64,000 nucleotides of DNA. It comes from an uncultured bacterium. Its GTDB lineage: Bacteria; Planctomycetota; UBA1135; GCA-002686595. Both the position numbers and the translations under genes were made by a program. Shown in pieces: positions 1 to 9,913 of this stretch (its first letter is position 1; the number at the start of each line of letters is the position of its first letter). The stretch lies in contig CALCXM010000155.1 of assembly GCA_937905825.1 (NCBI GenBank), positions 1 to 64,000 of the forward strand, given 5' to 3'. The notes beneath the pieces are model-generated. The model saw only the letters and a list, made by a program, of their open reading frames with translations, ran no database searches and was not told the origin of the DNA.

Positions 1-34
1 TCACGCCGGCGTTTTCCAGGCCGTGAGGCTCCCA

Positions 35-730
35 CTAAAGGTGCAGGAGAGCCAGTTTTTCCCGTGGGTAGGTGCTCACCGTTCCCCCCCAATCGGCGGC
101 TTGGTCAATCGTTTGGAAGCGAAGACCTTGGCGCTTGGCTTCCAAAGCACAGGCCAAACCCGCGGGCCCAGCGCCAACGATCAGCAGGTCGAGCAGTTCG
201 GCTTCGCTGGCGGGCGCAGCCTGTTCGGACTCTTCCGACCGGCGACGAGCGACTTCCGCTGCCACTTGAGCTCCGTGCTCGACGGCGACTTTGATCAGGG
301 CGTGGGCGGTGACTTCCCCGGCGAGAAAGAGCCCGGGCGTGCCCACAGCCTCGAGGCCCGCATCGAGCACGGGGATGTCTTTGCGCGTTTCGAGGTTCGA
401 GAGGGTGACCTCGATGGCGCCCACTGGACATTCACGTTCGCATGCTGCGATGCCCATGCAGCCCGCGCCGTTGACGACGACTGCTTGGCCGTGAACGATC
501 TCCAAGACTCCGGTTTCGGGACAAACGGCGACGCAGGTGCTGCAACCCATGCAGCGCGTCAAGTCGACCACCGGGTGTTGCAACTGAGCCTCGCGGCTGC
601 CTTGTTGCAAGAGCGAGTCGCGATCCTCGAGGGATCGTCGCATGCTCCCCAAATCTGCACGTCGCAGGAACGCGAGCGCAGAAAGGAACCCAAGAACTAT
701 CACTAGTCCGATCAGGATGGTCCAACTCAT
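35..730 (-). CDS. 4Fe-4S ferredoxin domain plus start of an FAD/NAD(P)-binding (thioredoxin-reductase-like) domain; appears C-terminally truncated
   Basis: N-terminal TM segment, CMGCSTCVAVCP and CMGIAACERECP cluster motifs, LLIVGAGPAGLACALEAKRQG Rossmann motif; ends at TAG shortly after GGTVSTYPREKL. Confidence 0.75.
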   Translation of the reverse strand: MSWTILIGLVIVLGFLSALAFLRRADLGSMRRSLEDRDSLLQQGSREAQLQHPVVDLTRCMGCSTCVAVCPETGVLEIVHGQAVVVNGAGCMGIAACERECPVGAIEVTLSNLETRKDIPVLDAGLEAVGTPGLFLAGEVTAHALIKVAVEHGAQVAAEVARRRSEESEQAAPASEAELLDLLIVGAGPAGLACALEAKRQGLRFQTIDQAADWGGTVSTYPREKLALLHL

Positions 731-813
731 CAGAACGCGTCAGCCCACGACGCGCGGTGTTTTTCCTCTATTCATGCCCAGGCGCGAGTTGTCGCACCAG
801 ATTCCGACTTCTC

Positions 814-1599
814 TCAGATGCTCTTTTGTGTACGCGGCGAGGCTTGGCTTCGGGAGGCCGCCTTTTGCACGTACTGTTGGCAAGCCTCGGTGCACTCGGC
901 GAGTTGCACCGTCATTGCCTTGGACGATGCGATCAGAGCGCGAAGCTCCGTTTCGATCAGGGACACGGACTCCGAATTGAAGTCGTTGCCGAGGTAGAGC
1001 GAGTGGTCGCGCAGATTGCGATTGAATGCTTCATAGGCAACCATGGCCGGGCCGACTGTCCTGATCACGTTCTCGTAGCGCTCTTTCGCTTCGGCCATGC
1101 GCTGCTCACTGCGGGTGCGCATGGAATCGCTGACAATCGCTTCCACGTCTTTCTGCCAGCGATCGAAAACCGCGAGCGCCGTCCTCTGCAGGGGAACGAA
1201 GTGATCGCGCAAACCCTTCGCCTGCTTGTCCGATCGATCGATGGAAGCGATCAGTGCAAGATACGTGGCGGCTGGATCCCCCTGAAATTTGGGGCTGACC
1301 ATGCCGATCAGAGTCGTCATGGACTCCGTTACGTTTTGTCCCGCCAACTCGCAATCCACGTGAACCCCCTCGATGCGATTCAGCAGCTCGTCCACCTGGA
1401 CAAAGCCCGCGCTGTTCTCCGGGGCTGTTGAAAATAGGTTGCTGACCGCGGCACAGGAAGGCGCCAGGAACAGAACGGGAACCAGCAGGGTTCGAGCAGA
1501 AAAGAATGATCGCGCGTTCAACAAGTCTCTCTCCAATTGCCCGAAACGGGCGCAGTCGATTGATATTGGCCTCAGGCAACACTTCGGCGACACACTCAC
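814..1599 (-). CDS. DUF2959-like protein
   Basis: Helical protein with FDRWQKDVEAIVSDSMRTRSEQRMAEAKERYENVI...FNRNLRDHSLYLGNDFNSESVSLIETEL, resembling DUF2959; hydrophobic N-terminal segment with a possible lipobox; start codon uncertain. Confidence 0.65.
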   Translation of the reverse strand: MSVSPKCCLRPISIDCARFGQLERDLLNARSFFSARTLLVPVLFLAPSCAAVSNLFSTAPENSAGFVQVDELLNRIEGVHVDCELAGQNVTESMTTLIGMVSPKFQGDPAATYLALIASIDRSDKQAKGLRDHFVPLQRTALAVFDRWQKDVEAIVSDSMRTRSEQRMAEAKERYENVIRTVGPAMVAYEAFNRNLRDHSLYLGNDFNSESVSLIETELRALIASSKAMTVQLAECTEACQQYVQKAASRSQASPRTQKSI

Positions 1600-1693
1600 C
1601 CCGTCTTGAGCAGGAAGGCGTGTATTCCAGGGGGAATCGGCGATCCGAGATAGCAGCGAGGGCCCCCCGGACGTCCGATTCGAGCGGGCTAGA

Positions 1694-3409
1694 TCAGGGC
1701 GTCAGATGCAGCAAGAGCCCGTTGGATAGGTTGGACTGGCTCCCACAAGGCCCGCCGGAGGGATCTCGGTACCAGACCTGGAAGTGACGATCGAGGCCGG
1801 CGCTCCAGCCCTGCGAGCTAAGGATTCCGGGGCCCCAGTCGGCCTCGCCGGTGCTGTTCGTGGTGCGAACTTGGATGCGGGTGATCGCTCCAGCGGCGCA
1901 CAGAATGCCATCGCCTAGGAAGGATCCGTTGCCCCCGTTGACGGTTTGGGTGCCGGCAAAAAGCAGGCTGGGTTTGTTCGGCGCGGCGTCGCTCACGTGG
2001 AACATGAGGTCATCCGCGCTGGCGCTGGCGCTGCCACTTGCGACCACGCGAGCTCCATTGCCCGTGGAGTTGGAGCAGCCCCCAGAGTTGCCCGAAACGT
2101 TTCCACAGGGGCAGCCGATCCCGGTTCCGTTGCCGAGACATTGAGGGCTGCCCAAGAGGCTAGCCGCGCTGATCATCAGCACGGACCCCGAATCATTGCC
2201 CGCAGAGTTTGCCGATGGATCGCCGATTGCGTACTCCGCGCGCAGATCACCATCCAGGTCGAAGCCACCCGCGAAGGAGCTGCCCAGCAGGTCGTTCGTC
2301 GAGTTGCCCATTTGCTCGCTAAGCAGGCTGCCGTCGAGGCCCGAGTAGATCACGGCTCCGCCGTTGCCCAGCCCATCCTGGCGCCCGGCGATCCAGTCCG
2401 CTTGCCCGTCGCCGTTCCAATCTCCGGCGTTCGCCACGGCGAGTCCGAGGGTTTGCCCGCTGCTGCCGACCTTGGACTGGACGAGGGTCGCGCTTGAAAT
2501 CGAATAGACGTAGACCGCGCCCGTCGTCGATCCGGAGGAGCTGTCCTCTGGCGCGGCGATCGCCAACTGCGCCCGTCCATCTCCGCTCATGTCGGCGAGT
2601 CGTCCGACGATGGTTCCAATGGGACCGGTTTGGGCACTGCCTGAGAAGGTCTGCAAGGAAGCTCCGCTTTGCCCGGAGATCACCTCCACCGAGCCGAGTC
2701 CAGCATTGGTGTAGAAGGTGCCGATCGCATAGTCGTCGTCGCCGTCCCCGTCCGCATCCCCAGCATTGAGCAGAGCGAGGCCCAAACGGTCTCCAGCGGC
2801 GGTGCCGACGTGGGATCGGATCAGCGCGAAGGTGGCCCCGGAGTAGAGGTAAACCACCCCGGCGTCCATGCCGTTGGCATCCTCGAAAGGAGCGCTGACC
2901 GCCAGGTCCGGGATCGAATCCCCATTGAGATCGCCGAGGCCAGCCACGGCCGTCCCCAGGTTGGCGAAGGCCTCGCCGCCCACGTCGCTGATCAAGGACG
3001 CACCATTCGCGCCAGAGCGCAGTTCGACCAGACCGCTGCGCGTGGAGCCCGCTGAACTGAAGGGCGAGCCGACGATCCAATCGTCGATGCCATCAGCGTT
3101 TACGTCCCCAATCCGGTCCAGCGCCTCACCGAAGAGATCCCCGCTGCTAGCGCCGTCCATGCGGTAGATCTCGCTGCCGGTCGCGCTGGAAAAGGCGTAG
3201 ACGCTGCCCGAGTTGACCCCGTTGAAATTAGCTCGCGGAGCGGCCACGAGCAGGTCCTCCTTGCCGTCTCCATCGAGATCACCAATGCGCACCAGGCGCT
3301 TGCCAAAGTTGTCCCCGGCAGCGAATCCCGTCAGCTCGTAGACGGGAATCTGCGCAGCCAGCGGAGCGGCGAGGAGGAGAAAAAGCAGGGAGTGAATGGG
3401 ATTGCGCAT
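1694..3409 (-). CDS. Exported FG-GAP (integrin-like) beta-propeller protein with Cys-rich C-terminal domain
   Basis: Signal peptide MRNPIHSLLFLLLAAPLAAQ; repeated GDLDGDGKEDLLVAAPRA / GDVNADGIDDWIVGSPF units; C-terminal CPCGN...GDGILC...VWYRDPSGGPCG. Confidence 0.9.
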   Translation of the reverse strand: MRNPIHSLLFLLLAAPLAAQIPVYELTGFAAGDNFGKRLVRIGDLDGDGKEDLLVAAPRANFNGVNSGSVYAFSSATGSEIYRMDGASSGDLFGEALDRIGDVNADGIDDWIVGSPFSSAGSTRSGLVELRSGANGASLISDVGGEAFANLGTAVAGLGDLNGDSIPDLAVSAPFEDANGMDAGVVYLYSGATFALIRSHVGTAAGDRLGLALLNAGDADGDGDDDYAIGTFYTNAGLGSVEVISGQSGASLQTFSGSAQTGPIGTIVGRLADMSGDGRAQLAIAAPEDSSSGSTTGAVYVYSISSATLVQSKVGSSGQTLGLAVANAGDWNGDGQADWIAGRQDGLGNGGAVIYSGLDGSLLSEQMGNSTNDLLGSSFAGGFDLDGDLRAEYAIGDPSANSAGNDSGSVLMISAASLLGSPQCLGNGTGIGCPCGNVSGNSGGCSNSTGNGARVVASGSASASADDLMFHVSDAAPNKPSLLFAGTQTVNGGNGSFLGDGILCAAGAITRIQVRTTNSTGEADWGPGILSSQGWSAGLDRHFQVWYRDPSGGPCGSQSNLSNGLLLHLTP

Positions 3410-3527
3410 GGGGGGAGGGGCTAGCTAACGCCGGGCATTCTAGATCGCATTCAAAATTCAGGCGGGATCCGATGCACAATCCTGCGACTCCTTCGACAAA
3501 CTCGGCCGGAGCCTCCCTGACGCCGCC

Positions 3528-4703
3528 ATGACTATCGATCCGAACAACCACTACCAGCCAGAAAGGCCCGTTTCGGCCTCGTTCTCGCACTCGATCCTGG
3601 TTTTGGCCTTTGCCGCTCTCGGAATCTACGGAGCCTACGCGCTCATCCAGCGTCTCACGTCCCCGCTGCACAATCCAAGCGCGGTCCAGATGGAGGTGGT
3701 TCCCCGGGGGAATTTGGCCGAGGACGAGCAGTCGACCATCGAGCTCTTTCGGCAGGTCTCCCCGACGGTGGCGCACATCACCACCAGCAGCGTGGCGCGC
3801 CGCGGTTGGAACCGGAATCCCATGGCAATTCCGCGCGGGACGGGCTCCGGCTTCACTTGGGGATCCGATGGGTACATCGTGACCAATTATCATGTGGTGG
3901 CTGAAGGCAATCGCTGGACAGTGACCTTGGCGGATCGTTCGCAACACGACGCCCGTCTTGTCGGCGCCTACCCTCCGACGGATTTGGCGGTGCTGAAGAT
4001 CGACGCCCCGAATCACGAGCTGCGTCCGATTCGGATCGGTAGCTCGCGGGAGTTGCTCGTGGGTCAGAAAGTCTTCGCCGTGGGCAACCCCTTCGGCTTG
4101 GACCACACCTTGACCACCGGCGTGATCAGCGGATTGGGCCGCACCATAGAGAGCGTCAGCGGCGACACCATTTCGGATGTGATCCAAACGGACGCGGCCA
4201 TCAATCCCGGGAACTCCGGCGGGCCCTTGTTCGACAGTGCTGCGCGCTTGATCGGGGTCAACACAGCGATCGTCGGCACCGAAAACGGCGCCACGGGGAT
4301 TGGCTTCGCGGTGCCCATCGACACGGTCAATCAGGTGGTGCCGATGATCATCCGGGACGGTGGCGAGAGCCAATCTGCACCGGAAGCGCGGGCTGGCTTG
4401 GGGGTCTACATCGCCCCCGAAAGCTTCACCCAGCTGCGCGGGCTCGACGGCGTGGCGATCGAATCCGTGCTCGAGAACAGCGCGGCGGATCGCGCAGGTC
4501 TGCAGCCCATGCAGCTCGACCGGGACGGCGCCTATCGGGTGGACGTGATCAAGAGCATCGGCGGGGTCGCCACCCGCACGAACCACGACCTGCTGATGGC
4601 GCTCAAGGCCCATCGCCCTGGCGACGAGGTAGAGATCGTGTTCGAACGCAATGGCAACGAGGGCGTCGTCCGCGTGAAGTTGGACGACCTTTCGAGCCGC
4701 TAA
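3528..4703 (+). CDS. S1C-family trypsin-like serine protease with PDZ domain (HtrA/DegP-like), membrane anchored
   Basis: N-terminal TM; GTGSGFTWGSDGYIVTNYHVV, TDLAVLKI, DAAINPGNSGGPLFD catalytic motifs; C-terminal PDZ-like region. Confidence 0.93.
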   Translation: MTIDPNNHYQPERPVSASFSHSILVLAFAALGIYGAYALIQRLTSPLHNPSAVQMEVVPRGNLAEDEQSTIELFRQVSPTVAHITTSSVARRGWNRNPMAIPRGTGSGFTWGSDGYIVTNYHVVAEGNRWTVTLADRSQHDARLVGAYPPTDLAVLKIDAPNHELRPIRIGSSRELLVGQKVFAVGNPFGLDHTLTTGVISGLGRTIESVSGDTISDVIQTDAAINPGNSGGPLFDSAARLIGVNTAIVGTENGATGIGFAVPIDTVNQVVPMIIRDGGESQSAPEARAGLGVYIAPESFTQLRGLDGVAIESVLENSAADRAGLQPMQLDRDGAYRVDVIKSIGGVATRTNHDLLMALKAHRPGDEVEIVFERNGNEGVVRVKLDDLSSR

Positions 4704-4875
4704 AGCCAGCGGGCCAGCCCGCTTCCCGCGCGTCCGGCGCGATCAACCCGGCCGGATCGCGGTGCATAGAAGGGAGATTCTGGATCCTGGTGTAGATCAC
4801 CCTCCGCGGCGTCGATGAATGGGTATCCGGTCTCCGGGCTCCTCCCCAAGGTGCCTGATCGGTTCCCCAGCTATC

Positions 4876-5952
4876 ATGTCGAAAGTTTTTCCCATTGCCC
4901 TGATCCTGTTCGTGGCCGCCTGCGGAACGAGTCCTCAACAGCTCGCGCTGCACTACAACGAGGGCACTCAGGTTCGTTTCTCCGGCTCGACGCTCACCAC
5001 CCGAGAGGGCGTCAAGTTCGCCACGGATGAGTGGCAGTTCTGGTACGCCAATGGCGAGTTGCAAGCCCGTGGCAACTACGAAGCGGGAGGCCTTCCGAGT
5101 CTCGACGCCATCGACGCCACCTCCACCGACATCCCGCGGGTTGGACGCTCGGGGAACTGGTCCTTCTGGAACGACGCAGGTCAGTTGATGGAGGTCGGTA
5201 GCTACGTGAGCGGGAGCAAAGAGGGGGAATGGAAGACCTTCTTCCCGGATGGTTCCGTGCGCTCCGAGGGTAGGTTTCACGAGGGCCAGGCCCAAGGCAT
5301 GCACACCCGCTGGTTTCACGGGGGCCAACTTCAGTCAGAGATCCATTACGCCCGCGGCCTGCGCGAAGGTCTCGCGAGTGAATGGAACGGGCAAGGTCAA
5401 CTGCTTCGCCGGGGTCGCTACCTCGCAGATCAGCGGGTCGGCAAGCACGCCATCTGGAACGAAGAGGGACAGAAGATCGAGGAAGCAATGTACGTGGACG
5501 GATTCCTTCACGGCGAGCGCAGAACCTGGGACGAGGAAGGCTGCCTGGCCTGGGCAGCGAACTACGAATGGGGCGTCCAAGAGGGAAACTTCCTGCTCTA
5601 CTTTCCTTCTGGAGCGCTTCGCCAGCAGGGTGTCTTCGAGAACGGCCAGCAGGTTGGAATGCTCAGCGCTTACTACGACGGTGGATTCTGCGAGTGGGAG
5701 TTCCAATTCGAGAATGGGGAGCAAGAGGGTCGGCGGAGCTTCTGGTACCCGAATGGTCAACAGCGCACCGAGGGCCGATACCAGGGTGGCGTTCCCGTCG
5801 GCCGCCATCAGGAGTGGTATCCCAGTGGCAATCGAAAATCTGTGGGGAGCTATCGCGCCGGTCGCCCAATCGGCAACTGGCACTCCTGGCATCCGGATGG
5901 AACCCGAGACGAATCCCTGAGCGGCAATTTCTCGCCGGGGTCTGGGCGCTAA
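4876..5952 (+). CDS. Lipoprotein with tandem MORN/YwqK-type repeats
   Basis: Lipobox MSKVFPIALILFVAACG; about ten ~23-aa repeats such as EGRFHEGQAQGMHTRWFHGGQLQSE and EGRYQGGVPVGRHQEWYPSGN. Confidence 0.85.
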   Translation: MSKVFPIALILFVAACGTSPQQLALHYNEGTQVRFSGSTLTTREGVKFATDEWQFWYANGELQARGNYEAGGLPSLDAIDATSTDIPRVGRSGNWSFWNDAGQLMEVGSYVSGSKEGEWKTFFPDGSVRSEGRFHEGQAQGMHTRWFHGGQLQSEIHYARGLREGLASEWNGQGQLLRRGRYLADQRVGKHAIWNEEGQKIEEAMYVDGFLHGERRTWDEEGCLAWAANYEWGVQEGNFLLYFPSGALRQQGVFENGQQVGMLSAYYDGGFCEWEFQFENGEQEGRRSFWYPNGQQRTEGRYQGGVPVGRHQEWYPSGNRKSVGSYRAGRPIGNWHSWHPDGTRDESLSGNFSPGSGR

Positions 5953-5975
5953 GGGCCTGTCTCCGGGTCAGCCCT

Positions 5976-6407
5976 TCATCGGAACTGCTGCCCAAAGGTC
6001 CACTCGATCGAGTTGTTGTCCGGATCGACCACCTCGAAAAGGTAGCCCGCTTGCTCGTCCACGTAGGTGGGCGCGAAGAGCACTTTGGCTCCGATCTCGC
6101 GGGCGACCCGTGCTCGATCATCGACCGCTTCCCGGGATTCGCAGCGCAAACCGATGTGCTCGTAGCTACGCGTTTGTCGGGGCACAAGTCGGTGCAAGAT
6201 CCACATCAGCCAGCGCACCCGAGTGGGTTGAATCGCGACGATCGCGAATCCTTCTTGGCCCTCCGGTTCAATCCAGGCGATCTCGCTGCGCATCAAATCC
6301 GTGCCGTGTCGCCGGGCAATGACCCGCGCGGGAAGCAACCGTTCGTAAAAGGCGATGGTCTTCTCGAGGTCGTGCACTCGGAAGGCAATGTGGTCGCAAA
6401 TTGGCAT
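5976..6407 (-). CDS. VOC/glyoxalase superfamily protein
   Basis: MPICDHIAFRVHDLEKTIAFYERLL...YLFEVVDPDNNSIEW. Confidence 0.88.
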   Translation of the reverse strand: MPICDHIAFRVHDLEKTIAFYERLLPARVIARRHGTDLMRSEIAWIEPEGQEGFAIVAIQPTRVRWLMWILHRLVPRQTRSYEHIGLRCESREAVDDRARVAREIGAKVLFAPTYVDEQAGYLFEVVDPDNNSIEWTFGQQFR

Positions 6408-6585
6408 GGGGTCCTGCTTTATTGGCCAAGTGGGGTGTTCTGGCCGGCCTCAGCGGGCCCCAGTCTAGGCGCCTTCCGCAGATAGGCACAAACAAGCTCC
6501 ACCCGATTTGCTGCTGAGGGATACACTCGAAATGGGCTTGGGGGGGCTCTGGCCCGCCCGCGCATCTCGCCCGAAGCTAGCAGGA

Positions 6586-7167
6586 ATGACGAATCCCACA
6601 AAGATCCCCAAACAGGCTCGCGCCACGTTCACCGCAAGAGGTCCACGGTCACGGATCGTGGGAGGGTTGGTCCTTGGGTTCTTCACTTCCCTCTTGGCCA
6701 CTTTGGCGCCGGCCGGAACGGGGCAAGTCCAGCCCTTCTGTTTGGGGGACGGCACAGGCGCCGCCTGCCCTTGCGGCAACTACGGATCCTCTGGCGCGGG
6801 CTGCGTCAACTCGGGAGGCGCTGGGGCTTTCCTGACCCACAGCGGGACCCCGAACATCTTCGCGGACACCTTTGAACTGCAAGTCTCCAAGTGCCCGTCC
6901 AACACTCCGGGGATCTTCTTCGGTGGAAGCTCGGGCTCGGGGAGTTTGCCCTTTGGCAACGGCTTGCGCTGCGTGACCAACGACATCGTGCGCATCAAGG
7001 CAGTCTTCTGCGACCCAAGTGGCTCGGCTCACAGCGATATGGGAATCTCTGCTCGGGAAGGTTTGGGGCCCGGCGACGTGCGCTTCTACCAGTTTTGGTT
7101 CCGCGACATCATCGGCCCCTGCGGGGCGGCCTACAACACGAGCAACGGCTGCCGGGTGCAGTGGTAA
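6586..7167 (+). CDS. Short exported protein consisting mainly of the Cys-rich C-terminal domain
   Basis: Signal-like N terminus then CLGDGTGAACPCGNYGSSGAGCVNSGGAGAFL...FWFRDIIGPCGAAYNTSNGCRVQW. Confidence 0.8.
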   Translation: MTNPTKIPKQARATFTARGPRSRIVGGLVLGFFTSLLATLAPAGTGQVQPFCLGDGTGAACPCGNYGSSGAGCVNSGGAGAFLTHSGTPNIFADTFELQVSKCPSNTPGIFFGGSSGSGSLPFGNGLRCVTNDIVRIKAVFCDPSGSAHSDMGISAREGLGPGDVRFYQFWFRDIIGPCGAAYNTSNGCRVQW

Positions 7168-7314
7168 GCGCCTTGGCTGCGTCGAGCTAGCGCTCCGCGT
7201 CCGAGGGCCACTCGCAGATCCGACCGCCGGAACGCGAGTTTTGGTTTGGGCGCAAGCACCCTGCCCGTTGCGCTGGCACAAAGGCCGACTGGCTCGGACC
7301 GGCGCGCAGTAGTT

Positions 7315-7399
7315 TGGTGCGGGAAGGGGGACTCGAACCCCCACGCCTTGCGGCACGAGAACCTAAATCTCGCGCGTCTACCAGTTCCGCCACCCCCGC
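7315..7399 (-). tRNA. tRNA-Leu (anticodon UAG), CCA encoded
   Basis: Minus strand GCGGGGGTGGCGGAACTGGTAGACGCGCGAGATTTAGGTTCTCGTGCC...GGGGGTTCGAGTCCCCCTTCCCGCACCA; acceptor and T stems pair; TAG in the anticodon loop. Confidence 0.96.
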
Positions 7400-7507
7400 A
7401 CTGGCCAGAGCTTACCGCAAATGCCGCCGCGGGCTCCAGGCGAAATTCGAGCGAAGCGTCAGTGCAACGGCCCAGCGCAAGCGGTCAGCGCATCGGCCCC
7501 GAGCAAA

Positions 7508-7543
7508 GGCCCAGCGCAAGTGGCCCAGCGCAAGTGGCCCAGG
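7508..7543. repeat. 14-bp tandem repeat GGCCCAGCGCAAGT, about 2.6 copies; one further copy at 7469..7482
   Basis: Read directly: ggcccagcgcaagt|ggcccagcgcaagt|ggcccagg. Confidence 0.85.
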
Positions 7544-7548
7544 ACAAC

Positions 7549-7974
7549 TCAGCCCAAGGGCTCCGTACCGGAGGCTCCGCCGAAGCGCGGCAACTCGTCC
7601 GTGATCGGGCACCAGTCCGGGGCGCGGTCCGAATAGGCGTGGGCCGCGGGGAGCTTGTCGAGGGGCCCGAGCAGGTTGGCGACGATCACGTGCACCTCAG
7701 CGGGCCAGCGCTCGCCCTCGAACAGCAGGCTGGATCCGCACTTCGAGCAGAAGCGGCGCGAGGACTTGCAGTCGCTTTCAAAGCGCGTCAAGTGCTCCTC
7801 GCCCGCAAGGAATCGGAGAGCTTGCTTGGGCACGCCAGCGTAGGTCACGAAGCCAGCCCCGTGAGCTCGGCGACAGTTTTCGCAATGACAGTGGGCGACC
7901 CAGTTGGTCGGAAGAGCCACCTCGAAGCGCACCCGTCCGCAGGTGCAACTGCCTTCGACCCTGCCCGCGCTCAT
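7549..7974 (-). CDS. GFA-family (glutathione-dependent formaldehyde-activating-like) zinc protein
   Basis: CTCGRVRFEV...HCHCENCRRAHGAGFVTYAGV...RRFCSKCGSSL; ATGA overlap with the upstream ClC gene. Confidence 0.9.
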   Translation of the reverse strand: MSAGRVEGSCTCGRVRFEVALPTNWVAHCHCENCRRAHGAGFVTYAGVPKQALRFLAGEEHLTRFESDCKSSRRFCSKCGSSLLFEGERWPAEVHVIVANLLGPLDKLPAAHAYSDRAPDWCPITDELPRFGGASGTEPLG

Positions 7975-9827
7975 TGGGGAATCCGCTTGTTGCGCATGGA
8001 GCTAGCCGTCATTTCTCCGGACTTCAGGGCGTGCAAGCGTTTGTCGTAAGCACGACCAATGGCATTCCGTTCGAGGATCGCGAGCACCTGCCCTTCGTTC
8101 ACAGGATCCATGATCGGAATGGCGTTGATGTTGTTGACGGTCATGCGTTCCAAGACCCTATCGAGGTCCTCATCGGACTCGGCCGTGATGACGTTGTCGA
8201 TCATGAAGTCCCTGGCGATGATGAAGTCACCGACCGCCTCCTCGAGGTAGATGCGGCGGATGTCGGTCAGGGAAAAAATCCCCACCATGCGCTCCTCATT
8301 GTCCACCACCGGGAAGTAGGACTCGTGGGCTTCCGCCACAACCTTGAGCACGCGAACCAGGGTCATGTGGTGGTGGATCAATTGGGGGCGGCGTGCCTCC
8401 TCCAAGATTTCGCAGACCTGAATGTCGCTCAAGATGTCGATGACGAAGTCGCCCGAGTGAGCCGGGGAGTCCACGATACCGCCGACCTGGGCCTCGTAGA
8501 GCGACCAGTGCCTGGACAGCATGACGTGCAGAATGGACACGAGCAGCAGGGGCGCCACCAACTGATAGTTGCCGGTCATCTCGCAAATCATGACCGTGGC
8601 GGCCACGGGCACCTTGGCGACTCCCGCAAAGAAACCGCCCATGCCCACGAGGGCGAAGGCCGCCGGACTGATTCCAAGACCGGGGAAGAGCGCATCGATC
8701 GAGGATCCCACGGCAGCGCCGAGTAGCGCGCCGATCGCGACGGTAGGAGCGAACACGCCCCCTGATCCACCCGATGAGATGCTGAAGGCGGTGGCCAGGA
8801 TCTTGGCCAGGACGAGGGCGAACAGGATCTTGACGGAGGCCGTTCCTTGAATCGCCGTCATCATCAGGCCATAGCCGCCGAAGAGCACGCCATTCTCCCC
8901 TGTGAAGCTGGTCAAGAGCAGGGCGGTCATGCCTAACAGAAGTCCGCCAATCGCGGGCCGCACCGCCTTGGGCACCTTCGTCATTCGACTGAACAGACGG
9001 TGGATGCCATAGAAGATGTTCACGTGCAGCCAACCGACGATCGCACACACAAGCGCCAGGAATAGATAGGCGGGAACTTGGCTCGCCTTGAAATCGAGCA
9101 TGGCCGTGGAGGCCGCGTCGATGTGAATGACTTGGTGTTCCCCCGTCAATGTCGTGAACGTGATGAACGCGAAGATCGAGGCGATGATGCAGGGCATGAT
9201 CGATTCCCCTTCGAACTCCGGCTTGCGGTAGAGCACCTCTGGCATGAAGAGCGCGCCGCCCAGGGGCGAACAGAACATGGCGCCAATGCCACCACTGGCC
9301 CCGGACAAGAGGAACATGCGCCGGTCACGATCGGACAGCTTGAGGGCCGTGGCGAGGGCTGACCCGACTCCCGCACCCACCTGGGCCACCGGGCCTTCCT
9401 GTCCCGCCGAGCCGCCCGTGCCAATCGTGATGGCGCTGGTCAGGGCTTTGACCGCGATGACGCGCTTGCGGATGACCCCCTTCAAATGGTGGAAGGAGTT
9501 GATCACCGCATCCGTGCCGTGACCTTCTGCTTCCGGGGCAATCCACTGCACAAGCAGTCCTGTGATCAGGCCGCCGGCCGCGGGCACGAGCAGCAGCAAC
9601 CAGATCGAGAAATCGGCTCCGCCCAGGCCTTCGGCGGAGGATCCCACGATTTCCTCAAAGACGTGCAGCTTCGTCCAGGTCACCATCCACCGAAAGGTGA
9701 CCGCCGCCAAGCCGGTCACGAAGCCGATCAGCGAGGCGAAGAACATCCACTTGGTGACCCCGCCGAAGTCCAAGGAATCGCTGATTGCCCGCAGGCGCGG
9801 GTGGATCTTTGGGGAGCGCATGGACAT
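7971..9827 (-). CDS. ClC-family chloride channel/transporter with C-terminal CBS domains
   Basis: GTGGSAGQEGPVAQVGAGVGS, GGSGGVFAPTVAIGALLGAAVG, tandem CBS-like segments at the C terminus. Confidence 0.95.
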   Translation of the reverse strand: MSMRSPKIHPRLRAISDSLDFGGVTKWMFFASLIGFVTGLAAVTFRWMVTWTKLHVFEEIVGSSAEGLGGADFSIWLLLLVPAAGGLITGLLVQWIAPEAEGHGTDAVINSFHHLKGVIRKRVIAVKALTSAITIGTGGSAGQEGPVAQVGAGVGSALATALKLSDRDRRMFLLSGASGGIGAMFCSPLGGALFMPEVLYRKPEFEGESIMPCIIASIFAFITFTTLTGEHQVIHIDAASTAMLDFKASQVPAYLFLALVCAIVGWLHVNIFYGIHRLFSRMTKVPKAVRPAIGGLLLGMTALLLTSFTGENGVLFGGYGLMMTAIQGTASVKILFALVLAKILATAFSISSGGSGGVFAPTVAIGALLGAAVGSSIDALFPGLGISPAAFALVGMGGFFAGVAKVPVAATVMICEMTGNYQLVAPLLLVSILHVMLSRHWSLYEAQVGGIVDSPAHSGDFVIDILSDIQVCEILEEARRPQLIHHHMTLVRVLKVVAEAHESYFPVVDNEERMVGIFSLTDIRRIYLEEAVGDFIIARDFMIDNVITAESDEDLDRVLERMTVNNINAIPIMDPVNEGQVLAILERNAIGRAYDKRLHALKSGEMTASSMRNKRIPQ

Positions 9828-9913
9828 CTTGCGCGGAGACTAGCACTCCGGACCCCACCTGTCTGGAATGCGCGGGGATATAAAGAGGTCTGCCTAAGTC
9901 ATCCGGGAAAGTT

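Noticed and set aside
35-37. TAG at the end of the first ORF as possible pyrrolysine or suppressed stop
   Set aside because: No supporting context or Pyl machinery visible; window edge prevents checking.
3279-4613. 444-aa minus-strand ORF
   Set aside because: Antisense to the HtrA-like protease, whose catalytic motifs are intact.
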